Shown: piece after piece, positions 20,253-30,362 of the stretch
Layout: the number at the start of each line of letters is the position of its first letter
Position numbering within the stretch: position 1 is the stretch's first letter
DNA from: Gigaspora rosea
Lineage: Eukaryota > Glomeromycota > Glomeromycetes > Diversisporales > Gigasporaceae
NCBI GenBank assembly: GCA_003550325.1
Contig: QKWP01000516.1
Span: 73,979-137,978, forward strand
Reading direction: 5' to 3'
DNA length: 64,000 nt
Translations under genes and position numbers: made by a program
Notes under the pieces: model-generated
Database searches by the model: none
Told to the model about the DNA's origin: nothing
The model's input: only the letters and a program-made list of their open reading frames with translations

Positions 20253-20657
20253 TTAGTTAGTTCTTGTTTTAAAACAAGAATTTCAACCTCAGAATATAAT
20301 AAAAGCTAGTATTTCCATTTATTCTAGTTCTATAGTTTCTTATACAGATTGTCCAAACCCAAGTTTTTAAGCACCTGTTTCATATTCTATTCATTTCAAC
20401 AAAATAAGAGCCTACAAATTAAGGTATTAGTTTTGATTTGAGTAAAAAAAAAAACAGAAAGAATACGGAATAATGAATGAAAACTAATACTTATTTGATC
20501 CAGTTTTATCAAAAAATGTCCTTGTGCACTTATATACTGAGGTCGTTTAAGTTATTTATCTATATTTACTAGTTGTGCTGTATATTTTTTCATTCTTTTC
20601 AATTGCAATGAGACAAATGTTCGCCAATAGTAATTCTTACTATCTATCATTTTACTA

Positions 20658-21070
20658 CAATGCATGACACTTAAAGACTAAAATAATTTTAAAATCTAAT
20701 AGCTCTTGATACAGAAAAGATATCAAAAAAAAAAGCTGCTATATTGTAGTTTAGTTAATTTACTAAAACTTAGCGGCTTTGTTTTTTAAAAAATTATTAT
20801 TAGTTTTTAAGTTATAATATTTTAAAGATGCTTAATTTTTATATGATACGTAAAAAAATTGCCAAAAATGTGACAAATCATGTGACTTAGTCTTCTATGA
20901 TTGGTCAATTTTAAAAAATTTTAGCCAATTAGATTTTAGCAAATAAAAATATAAAAATCAAATTTCAGCCAATCAAAATGTAGGAAATCAGCAAGACATT
21001 ATAATTTACTATAAAAATTTTCAAAATAGGACAAAGTCACATAATTTTAGTCTATAAGTGTCATGCACTG
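20658..21070. mobile_element. Mariner-like MITE, 413 bp
   Basis: Ends CA(A/G)TGCATGACACTTA are inverted and flanked by TA on both sides. They match for about 30 bases with a few differences. There is no coding content. Confidence 0.75.
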
Positions 21071-21183
21071 TACCACAATCTGCAAAGATTATTATTTTTC
21101 AAATATTACACAGATCTTTGTTTTATTCGTTATAATTTTAAAGATTTTACAGATTATTATACGATAGGGTGAAACCCGCATCC

Positions 21184-21491
21184 ACTTATTTGCGTGGATA
21201 ATACAAGCTTCTGGAGAGAAAATAGCCAATTGGAGAGTGCAAATTTGGACTATTCCAGATCAGCCCAATGAAGAAATTCAAACATGCGTAAAAGAAAAAA
21301 AAAAGCAAAAATATGCAAAAACTAATGTTTAATAAAAATAATAGGAATGAAATTTTACTTATATTAACCATCATTCTAACCCTATAGCCTTTATCGTTAA
21401 GGCACTAACCCTAAATTTTTATCTCACACACTTAGTTTATTTACAAAATTAGATTTCCTTTTTTTGGTTTGTATTACGCGCGCAATAAGTA
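21184..21491. mobile_element. MITE family 'CTTATTTGYG', copy 1
   Basis: Terminal repeats CACTTATTTGCG...TACAA, inverted as TTGTA...CGCAATAAGT, bound about 308 bp. Internal landmarks (TAGCCAAT, GATCAGCCC, ATGAAATTTTACTTAT) are shared with copies at 21532 and 29591. Confidence 0.75.
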
Positions 21492-21531
21492 AAATGGTGA
21501 AACCCATGCAGCTAGCTAGTAAAACCGCATC

Positions 21532-21857
21532 CACTTATTTGCGTGGGTAATACAAGCTCCTGGAGAGGAAATAGCCAATCAGAGAGTGCAAATTTTAACT
21601 ATTCTGGATCAGCCGATGAAGAATTCGAACACATGTAAAAGAAGAAAAAGCGAAAATACACAAAAACTAATGTTTAAATCAATCTTGGTGCACTAATTAA
21701 AAATGACGGAAATGAAATTTTATTTATATCAAGCATCACTCTAACCTTATAGCCTCTAACATTAAGGCCCTAATCCTAAATTTTATCTCGCGCACTTAGT
21801 TTATTTACAAAATTGGATTCCCTTTTTTGGTTTGTATTACATACGCAAATAAGTAAA
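21532..21857. mobile_element. MITE family 'CTTATTTGYG', copy 2
   Basis: It has the same ends and internal landmarks as copy 1, which it follows after about 40 bp of GTGAAACCCATGCAGCTAG sequence. The reverse complement of that spacer recurs at about 27993-28022, so an outer element may enclose this whole region. Confidence 0.75.
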
Positions 21858-22617
21858 ATGAGTAAAACTATAGATGCTAGTGAAATTAAACCATTTCACT
21901 AGGTGAAATGGTGAAATAGTTTCACTAGAATTACACCAAAATTTTATTTTGGTAAATTGGTGAAATTGATGAAATTGGTGAATTGGTGAAATTGGTGAAA
22001 TTGGTGAATTGTAGGGGTTGGACCGTTCAAAAAAACCTTACCCGGGTTAACCGACAGTTAGACTTCTTGGTTATCCGGATATACCCAGGTTATTCAGGTT
22101 ATCCGGGTAAACTAATAATTGATCGCAGATAACATGTGACTTATGCATGTGATTAATTTAATCTGTGATCATTATACAATTAATCGCATCTTTTAAATAT
22201 GTGCAAAGTTGGTGGTGCATTAATTATCCATTCAACAGCTCCTTAGGGTTAAAATTCAGACCCTATTTTATATTAAAATTTTCATAGGAACCGAAAAAAA
22301 GTCCATGTATATAAAAAAGATTACCTTATAGGCAAAGATTGCTGTTTTTATAACTTTATGAATTATTAAATTATGTAAATTTATAAAAATATATATTATA
22401 AATTGAATTGATAATATAATTTGCAGCTCTAACTTTATAATTTTTTTTTTAAAAAAAAATTCAGAACCTAATACATAAGCTCCAGCCCTACGAAATGCCA
22501 CCGCTTATTATTAGTATAAAAATTGATTTCTCAATAACTATAATTGCTCTACTACACTATTGTATTGTTATTAACTTTGATTCGATTATTTATATTTCCA
22601 TCGACAAAATTTAAAAG

Positions 22618-22790
22618 CATTGCATATTGAATGGCACGATTCGAATGCTACTCAAACCGCCATTCGAACTGCCATTCAACACTATCACATGACTTCGCGG
22701 ACATGAATGTCCGTGAAATCATGCAATAGTATTGAATGGCAGTTCGGATGGCAGTTTGAGTGGCATTCGAATCATGTCATTCAACGTTGC
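22618..22790. repeat. Long hairpin inside the hAT transposon
   Basis: Arms of about 75 bases (TTGAATGGCA, GCCATTCGAACTGCCATTC and their complements) close on CGGACATGAATGTCCG. It lies downstream of the transposase and may be a separate small foldback insert. Confidence 0.75.
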
Positions 22791-23634
22791 AAATATTTTA
22801 CCACATAAGTGCTAAATAATGTTCATCTGCGCGTTAATTGATTGACCTGCGCGTGAAATGCACTTATAGAAAGAAATTGTATGTGAAATGCACTTATAGA
22901 ACGAAAGTGAACTTACTATATAAAGGATGCACTTATGGAAGGTCACTGTATATCATTTTTCCAACAATCTACTGTGCGTTAATTCGGAACGCCCATGGGC
23001 AAATATCATAATTCTTGTAATAGTATTAGTATTGAATTGATTTAATATTTTCAAGTAAAGCAAAACCAAGAGTATAATAATACTTATCTGCTGAAGCTCC
23101 AACATTGTCACTATAAGGGCCCAAGCCCTAAAACTCGGACCAAATTTTCTACATCTCGATTAATATCTTCATTTTGGAGTTTCGATCTTAGTAGGTTACA
23201 CTTTTACAATGTTTGTAGAATCACATTTTGAATAAACATTTTGCATTTCGCAAACCATCTTTTACCTTGTAAGGTTTTCCATCTTTTTTTAATTTGTAAT
23301 TTGAAATATAAAAGAATATGTAACACTTTGCAAATAGAGTATACACGGATATTGCTATGGTAGTTTGAAAGGATGTATAGTTAAAAAGTTTATTTAGCTT
23401 TTAAATATGAGCTTCTTTTTGATGGTTAGTTTAGGAAAAGCATTACTATTATATCTTTTCACATTAAAATATACAATACGAAAATAGCAAATAAATAATA
23501 TAAGCTGCTAAATCACATCCCTTCAAATTACTCCTGTAATACTATATAAAGAAATAATATATATATATATAAAAGAAATTTAAAGCATTAAAATCTATCG
23601 TTATCATAGTTACACATATTGCTAAATTATGATA

Positions 23635-25928
23635 TTACTGCCACATATCGCAGTATAAACTATTTCTTTTAACAAACAGCAATTGATTTACAATATGCGG
23701 TGCAAGACTAGTTCTTTGAGAAGTTATTTGATTCCCAGCGTCAGAAAATAGTCTCTCACTGGGAACTGAGGTCGCGGGAATTGAGAGATATTTTCGTGCT
23801 ATTTTACTTAATATTTGAAATTTTCCTTGATTCTTGCGCCACCAAAGATATACATCTGTATTCTGTGGCTCAATAGGTGTAATTCGAAGATCTAAATAAT
23901 TTTCAATTTCTATCTCGTGGTTTATACGAGATTGATGATGAGAACCAAAAACCTTTTTCATAAAATCTGGTGTTGAAGTAGTATGTTGGTCTAATTGGTG
24001 ATAACTAGACTCTTCACCAGTTGTAGTTTTTAGAATTTCTTGAAACTCTTCATGCAACTCAGAAATTGTTTGCTTGCGAATTTCACTTGACCATGCCTCC
24101 ATTCCTTTTAATCTTGGGTCTAAAAGTGTTGCTATAAGTCCAATCCTATTAGAATCTGGCCAATAATGCCAGAGAGAATCATAAATAATATTACGCAGTT
24201 TTGCAATTATTATATTAATATTTTTTTTATCTTGAATATTATATTTATGCGAACTTTTAATACTTTCTTCATCTAATTCACTCTCATTATCATTTTCACT
24301 AAGAAACAAATCCGAATCTATGTATAATTTAATATTAATTATAGTATAGACATTAATAAATTTTTAAAATTTAAATTAAAAAAATAATGCAAACCACTTT
24401 CATCATCTAATTCTTCCTGATTATTCCAAATCTGATTTAGCTCTTCAGAAGACATTCCTGCTCCGTCAGCATATTCATATTTTAAAGCCTCTATACTCGG
24501 ATTAATTACTGAAAGTGTGGTATATTGTATTCCACTAAAATATGTTGTTAATTGGTCAAAAGGTTGTAATACATCAACTAATTTGCGCAGAAACTCCCAT
24601 TCATAATCATATAATATACATTTATTTAATTTTCGTGCATCTTCTTTTGCACCTGGATCATCAAGAAGATCTAATGTACGGTTTAATCGATCAATAGCTG
24701 GTTTAAGAGTTAATAACCGTTTCCATGCCTGATAACTTGAGTTCCAACGAGTCCTTATATCACTAATTGGACGTAAAATTTGTATTTCTTCTTCAATTTC
24801 ATTAATATTCTCTAAATTTTCATTTTTTTTACTATTAGTGACTGACTGATTACTTAATTCATTATCAGTATAAACTTGTTTCATTTTATTACGTTGTGCT
24901 AATTCATATTGAGCATGTTCAAGCCGTTGATTTTGTTTTGGAGAGTTAAAGAATTTTACTAATCTACGAATACGAAATGTGTACTGTTTAATTGCAGTTA
25001 ATGCACAATTAACTGTTAACTGTAGAGTATGGGCAGAACAAGGTAATTGAGTAACACCATCCCAATCATTAATCGCTTTTTTCATATTAGCACCATTATC
25101 AGTAATAATGCAAGTAATTTTATCTAACAATTCAAACTCTTCTACTTTTTGATGAAGATAATTCTTAATTCGTTCACTAGTATGGGGGTACTCTATCTTT
25201 TCAACAGATAAAATAACATCACGTATTTCAAAATTAGAGGTAAGCCAATGTAAGGTAATACCAATATATCCATCTTGGCTACGGGCTGTCCAAAGATCAG
25301 TAGTTAATGAAGCCGTTTCACATGTTTCTGCAATAAGTGTTTTAAGTAAACACAAGCCAGTATTATAGGCAATACTAATGTCTGCTTTAACACTTTTATT
25401 GCTTGAAAAAACAAAGGCTGGATCAAACCGATTAATCATTTTTCTAAAACCTTTTTTTTCAATAGTATTAAAAGGAAGCGAATCAGTTACTAGCCATTCA
25501 GATATTGAATGCCGTAATTTATTTTGTTTTTCAGGTTTGTGAGGAATAACTTTACTAAGCATATTATCAATTTGTAATTGCTGAGATTTAGATGTTGATT
25601 CATTCTTCTCAATCAGTTTATGTTTAGTGCGCAAATGATAACTCATATTTCCTGTTCCACCATCGTATTTGTATCTATGGCCACATTCTTTTTCAGATCC
25701 TTTGTATGGTACCATAATTTTACAAATAACTGCATCGTTTTCAAGCTTGAAATAGCCCCAAACCCAGCTATCCTTCTCTTGATTAGTTTTAGGATCCATA
25801 TTTACTTTTATTCTTTTTGATTCCACATTTGTAGGAGTTGAGGATTTTGGACTTCGCTTAGTACTAGAACTAGTTAAACTATTCTCATCGTCTTGATAAT
25901 CTAGTAAATCTTCATTGTCCGAAAACAT
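23635..25928 (-). CDS. hAT-family transposase (BED finger, RNase H-like, hATC), 738 aa
   Basis: Exon 1 is 25928-24395 and exon 2 is 24317-23635. A 77-bp intron (GTTTGC...ACATAG) is inferred and keeps one frame, 739 codons with the stop. In order: acidic N-terminus; BED zinc finger at about residues 55-110 (WVWGYF, Cys pair, HLRTKH); RNase H-like core with TTDLWTARS and CIITDNGANM supplying two acidic residues and the CSAHTLQL motif after the second; and hATC dimerisation domain near the end (ARKYLSIPATSVPSERLFS, SLAPHIVNQLLF). It would cut and paste its element after binding the TIRs. No lesion is seen. The donor GTTTGC is weak for a fungal intron, so an alternative junction is possible. Confidence 0.9.
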
Positions 25929-26210
25929 GTTGCAGTTATTTATCTTGTATAAGTAGTTATTTCAAATATTTAAAAATATATGTATGTAAAAGGTTAAATA
26001 ATTATCTATTGTGTTGAGTTACGAGTTTTAAAAAAATTGGTTTTATTAAAGAATAAGTATATAAGGCATACAAATCTGTCTTTACAAATTCTTTTTACAT
26101 GCTTTTTATATAAATTTTTAGCTACTAACATCCTAACTACCTATTTTCTAAATCTCTATTCTACGAAACTATTTATTAGATCCCTCTTATGATACATGTT
26201 TCATAAAAAC

Positions 26211-26266
26211 TTATGCATAACGATTTTATGCATAACGACTCTATGCATAACGATCTTATGCATAAC
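26211..26266. repeat. 15-bp tandem repeat upstream of the transposase
   Basis: Almost four copies of TTATGCATAACGAYT lie about 290 bp upstream of the transposase start, a possible promoter or binding-site array. Confidence 0.8.
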
Positions 26267-27221
26267 AGCAGTACTATGAGCAGGTAGTCGTGTACATAGT
26301 ATGCAACAATAAACAAATAAACAAATTAATAAACAAAAAAAAAAAAAAAAAATATGTGGGCTATAATTCTTTATAAATGTAGAGCAAAGGGTTCGACGGC
26401 ATCACATGATAGTAATACATTTTGATAATACGTGATCATTATCACATAAAATGCGGCCTTAAGGCAGACTTATAATTTATTTTACAATAGTAAGAAGTAA
26501 ATTTATAGGTTAATCATAGCATTGGATCATATATTTTAATCATATAAATATTTTTCTTATTTAGAGGTCAAATTAAATTCTAAGAAACTTTATTACAGAC
26601 AAAAAGTGGTGTCTTGTGTATTTTCGTTATCGATATTTTACCTATGCATTTTATCTTTTATTGAAATGTTTTGAATTCATTTTTTTTTTCTTGCTTACTA
26701 TTTAAACCAGTATATATATTATGATTATACGGTGTTCCTTTTATACACTGTGTTTCAAAAAAAAAAAATTAGAATTTATCTGCAGTAAAGATCATTTAAA
26801 TGAAACTTATATTATTTGTAGCACTTAATCGGAAGTTTGTTCATTAAAAAAATCAATATGGTAATTGCTCATTATCATTGTCACTTATAAATTCACAATG
26901 TCTCCTATTGAATGTGGTAACTTCATTAGAATAAGTTAGAACTTTTATTATTTTTCAATCATATGCCGCTTTAGTAAAAATTTTTTGATACGCACTTCTC
27001 AATGTTTCTCCTAACGATACTCTAAAGGTTTTCGGGGAATTTGAATCGGAATTACGAGCATCCAATCAAACCTATTTTTTCTTTAAAAAAACACTTGGAT
27101 CAGAATATATCTTAGATTACCATTTCGCCACAACCATCCTAAGACCAAATGCTCTCTAAATGCCTTGAAATATGTTATTTTATGCTAAAACAATCTTTAA
27201 CCACTTTTTCTTTATGATTTT

Positions 27222-27331
27222 TTATACGGATTTCACATACCAAGTTCGTACAAACTGACAATCAAATTCGTACATGTATGTACGAATTTGATTGTCAGTT
27301 TGTATGAGCTTGGTATGCGAAACCTGTAAAA
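27222..27331. repeat. Near-perfect hairpin in the hAT 5' region
   Basis: About 50-base arms (CATACCAAG, CAAACTGACAATCAAATTC and complements) close on GTACATGTATGTAC. Confidence 0.85.
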
Positions 27332-27930
27332 ATGAATTATTATAAGTATACTTATTAATACTCACAAAGCAAGTTTAGCGATTTCATTTGGTCAACTTTA
27401 TATCTTATCCGGGTAATTATCCGGTTGATCTACTAGGATAAGGTTTACCGGGTAATTACCCGGTTGATCTACCCGGATAAGTTTACCCGGGTAACTAATA
27501 TCTTAACCGGATATCCGTTGTATCTGCGGGTCCAACCCTTAGTGAATTGGTGAATTGCTGAATTGGTGAAACAGTGAATTGAATTGGTGAAGATGAATTG
27601 GTGAATTGGTGAAACAGTGAATTGGTGAAATGGTAAATTGGTCAGTCCTATAAACGGTTAATAGTTCTGCTCTCAAAGTGTGCCTGTAAAAACATAAAAT
27701 GTAAAAACTTGAACAAAAACCTAACTGAATTTCAGGCTGAAATAATTTCAGACTCTAGAAATTCACCATTTCACCAATTCACTATTTCACCAATTTACTA
27801 ATTCACCAATTACATCAATTACACCAATTTACCAGTTATACCAGTTTCATCATTACCGATTGGTAATTGGCAAAATGGTAAAATAATTTCACCACTCTGA
27901 TTTAATTTCACCAGCATCTATAAGTAAAAC

Positions 27931-28268
27931 CTGCACAGATCACATGAGGGTGAAATCCACATTAAAACCTATGCTAACAATGATCAAAGCAGGTTTTACT
28001 AACTAGCTGCGTGGGTTTCACTCTAACATATTATTATTTTCTTTATAAACCATAATTTTCGAAGATGCAGATTTTATTTTTATTATAAATACTGTAAGAT
28101 CTTTAAAATTTAGATTTTTGTAAATTTTTTTTTAAAGTTCTGCGATTGTTTGATAATTTTGAAATTATTATTATATTTACTTATTTAGGTATTAATTTTA
28201 AAAAATTCTCAATATATACATGTATTTGTAACATATTATATATAATAATAATAAAAAATAGAGATAAT
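27931..28268. other. Flank of the nested transposon stack
   Basis: At 27993-28022 is the reverse complement of the GTGAAACCCA.GCAGCTAG sequence at 21492-21524, possibly an outer terminal repeat. The rest is AT-rich with nothing recognised. Confidence 0.4.
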
Positions 28269-28282
28269 TTATACATCGCATA

Positions 28283-29426
28283 CAAAAATAAAGAGCAACT
28301 CTTTCCGACGATCCCTCGTAACAAATTTTCCATGAACCCAGACCTACGAAAACTATGCAGTTAATATATTTACATACAACAAAACTTCACCAAAGCTGCT
28401 GTCGGGTACAAAGTCCATTCACTGTATGTTCTACGACTGAAGTAGAGATGAAAAAGAACAGTAGGCTTATAAGCAAGGCACCTTGGCGAGCTTTGGTGCT
28501 ATTGAGCAAAGATGTAGCAGAGAAACTCTGGAGCTTTGTCAAGATCTATGGATATGAAAATAGAAGTAGTTATTTGGTTAGATATGTTATTCTGTACAGC
28601 GTAACTCTTACAACTCCTTTATTTTAGTACTCTTTTCCTGGACCGCTTTGGACGTTTCGAAATTTTACAAAAAGTGGGCAATTCGACGTACCCCCTCCAA
28701 AAGATCAGCAGTGTTTACTCCTTCCAAATCCGGATGCGTCTACCGAAATGGAATCTCCCACGAGGATATTTGGGTTAATGCTTACCAAATAAACAATGAC
28801 TAGTATAATAGAGATCGGAGGAATCACGTGTAGAAATTTCTAGATGTTAGACGTTTTTTTTCTTTTCCTCTTTCTAGAATACATATAGTATTAGATTAGA
28901 TTTCTTCTATACAACACTATATAATTTTTAAAGCCTAGCACAGGCAAAAATAGTGTCGTCATGGCCGTCTTTTTTTCGGCCTTTTTCTCCTTTTCTCTGT
29001 TTTTATATTTTTTCGTTTATCCCCTTCCCTTTTATTTCTTGTCATGTTTTTTTCATTTCGTTAGTTTAGCACTTCCTATTTTTTTTTATCCTTTTTACTT
29101 TTCTTTCTATTTTGTTGGTAGTTCTTCTACCTAGGAGGCTAGGAGAAGAAGGTTGGGAAAGAAGACGGTCATGACGGGCTGGTAAGTCAGGTCAGTGATT
29201 CGGGGCAGATCGGTCTAAGGTAGATCGATGCAAACTGATGAGGCTAAATTACCCTTGGCAGGTCGCACATAGGTGCTCAAGTATTTAGGTACTTTATAGT
29301 AACTGGGTGAGCCACTCTTCGATTCAAACACCAAATAGTGGATGTAAAAATTTTTCTTTTGGAAATTATCATCAATAAAGCATTGAAGCGTGACATGATC
29401 GTCAAGTTCAAAAAAAAAAAAAAAAA
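28283..29426 (+). mobile_element. Poly-A-tailed retroposon, probably a 5'-truncated LINE end
   Basis: A 17-base A tail (29410-29426) and a perfect 14-bp target duplication TTATACATCGCATA (28269-28282, 29427-29440) show target-primed insertion. The 5' third contains an open frame (28355-28627) without a recognised domain; the rest has long pyrimidine tracts (28970-29120) like a 3' UTR. A diverged relative lies at about 43450-44300. The duplicated target is itself part of a CATCGCATATGCGATG palindrome. Confidence 0.8.
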
Positions 29427-29440
29427 TTATACATCGCATA

Positions 29441-30362
29441 TGCGATGTTGTCACACCTGCCACAGATCATAAAATCAGGTGTAATGTAAAATCAAAACAA
29501 TTAAAATAATCTGTTTTTTTTTATTGGTTATAGTAAAATTTTGCAAGGAATTTTTTTTGTTAGAATCCTAAAGGTAGTTTCATATGCGTGCACTTATTTG
29601 TGCGAGTGATACAAATCCAAAAAGGGAAATTAGCCAATCGGAGAACGTAAATGTGATGATCCCGGATCAGCCCGACACGTGAGCAAAGCGAAGAAAACCA
29701 AAAAAAAACCGTAAAAAGAGAAAATACAAGAAAACGAGTGTATAAACCTGTCTTGGTGCACTAATTAAAAATGACGGGAATGAAATTTTACTTATAATAG
29801 GCATCACTCTAACCCAATAGCTTCTAACGTTAAGACCCTAACCCTACCCTAACCCTAAATTTTTAATTTCACGAATTTAGTTTATTTGTTGAATTTCCTT
29901 TTTAGGTTTGTACCACTCGCACAAATAAGTAAAGCGGTTTCCGCATGCTCAATTTTAAAGTTATAGACGATTTTTGACAAAACGAACGTTTGATTTGAAT
30001 TTTTTTGATCATGTAACGTTACACCTGATCTTGAAATTTGATTGGGAGAGCGACATATAAGGCACATCGCATGATGCGATGAATAAATTTACTCTAAAAC
30101 GAACTAAGTAACGATAAATTGTGAACATATTTTTCTTATAAAAATTCAAATAAAAAATAGACACAGTGATTTTAAGTGTAAAAGTGCGATATATAATCAT
30201 TTATCAAACTTAAAGACGTTTCATAAATCTAAGTCTGTTGCTAAAAGTAAGGAAATTGTGTAATGAGGTTTACTCAGCTAGTGGACATTTCCTTACTAAT
30301 ATGTTATATTTAATCTAAAACAAACCTATTGTTATAATTATCACAGATTAATAAAGTTTTAA
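29441..30362. other. Spacer with MITE copy 3 and short telomere-like run
   Basis: It contains the third CTTATTTGYG MITE (29591-29934). CATCGCAT palindromes lie at both sides (29433-29447, 30062-30081), and CAGGTGTAA words are inverted (29473-29485, 30018-30030), suggesting an older element around them. Apart from the short CCCTAACCCTA run inside the MITE, nothing else is seen. Confidence 0.5.
29591..29934. mobile_element. MITE family 'CTTATTTGYG', copy 3
   Basis: Inverted ends CACTTATTTGTGCGAGTGAT and the complement of ACTCGCACAAATAAGT, with the same internal landmarks as the copies at 21184 and 21532. It includes CCCTAACCCTACCCTAACCC at about 29838. Confidence 0.8.

Larger units (their letters stand above)
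22012..27541 (-). mobile_element. Complete hAT transposon, 5530 bp
   Basis: Short terminal inverted repeats TA(G/A)GGGTTGGACC (13 bp, one difference) and an 8-bp target duplication GTGAATTG (22004-22011, 27542-27549) bound the element. Subterminal TATCCGG/ACCCGG words crowd both ends. It encodes one transposase on the minus strand. Two long hairpins and a 15-bp tandem repeat lie in the non-coding parts. The duplication lies in a repeat of the same word, so it is slightly less decisive than usual, but the TIRs agree. Confidence 0.88.
21869..27922. mobile_element. hAT-like element split by the full hAT transposon
   Basis: Ends TATAGATGCT(A/G)GTGAAATTAAA are inverted at both sides, and AGTAAAAC (8 bp) is duplicated at 21861-21868 and 27923-27930. 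Removing the inner transposon and its duplication leaves about 516 bp, mostly a TGAATTGG/TGAAATTGG minisatellite in inverted arms. It has no transposase of its own. Confidence 0.85.

Noticed and set aside
29838..29862. Interstitial telomere repeat
   Set aside because: Only about two to three CCCTAA-like units, also part of a MITE shared by other copies; no evidence of a chromosome end.
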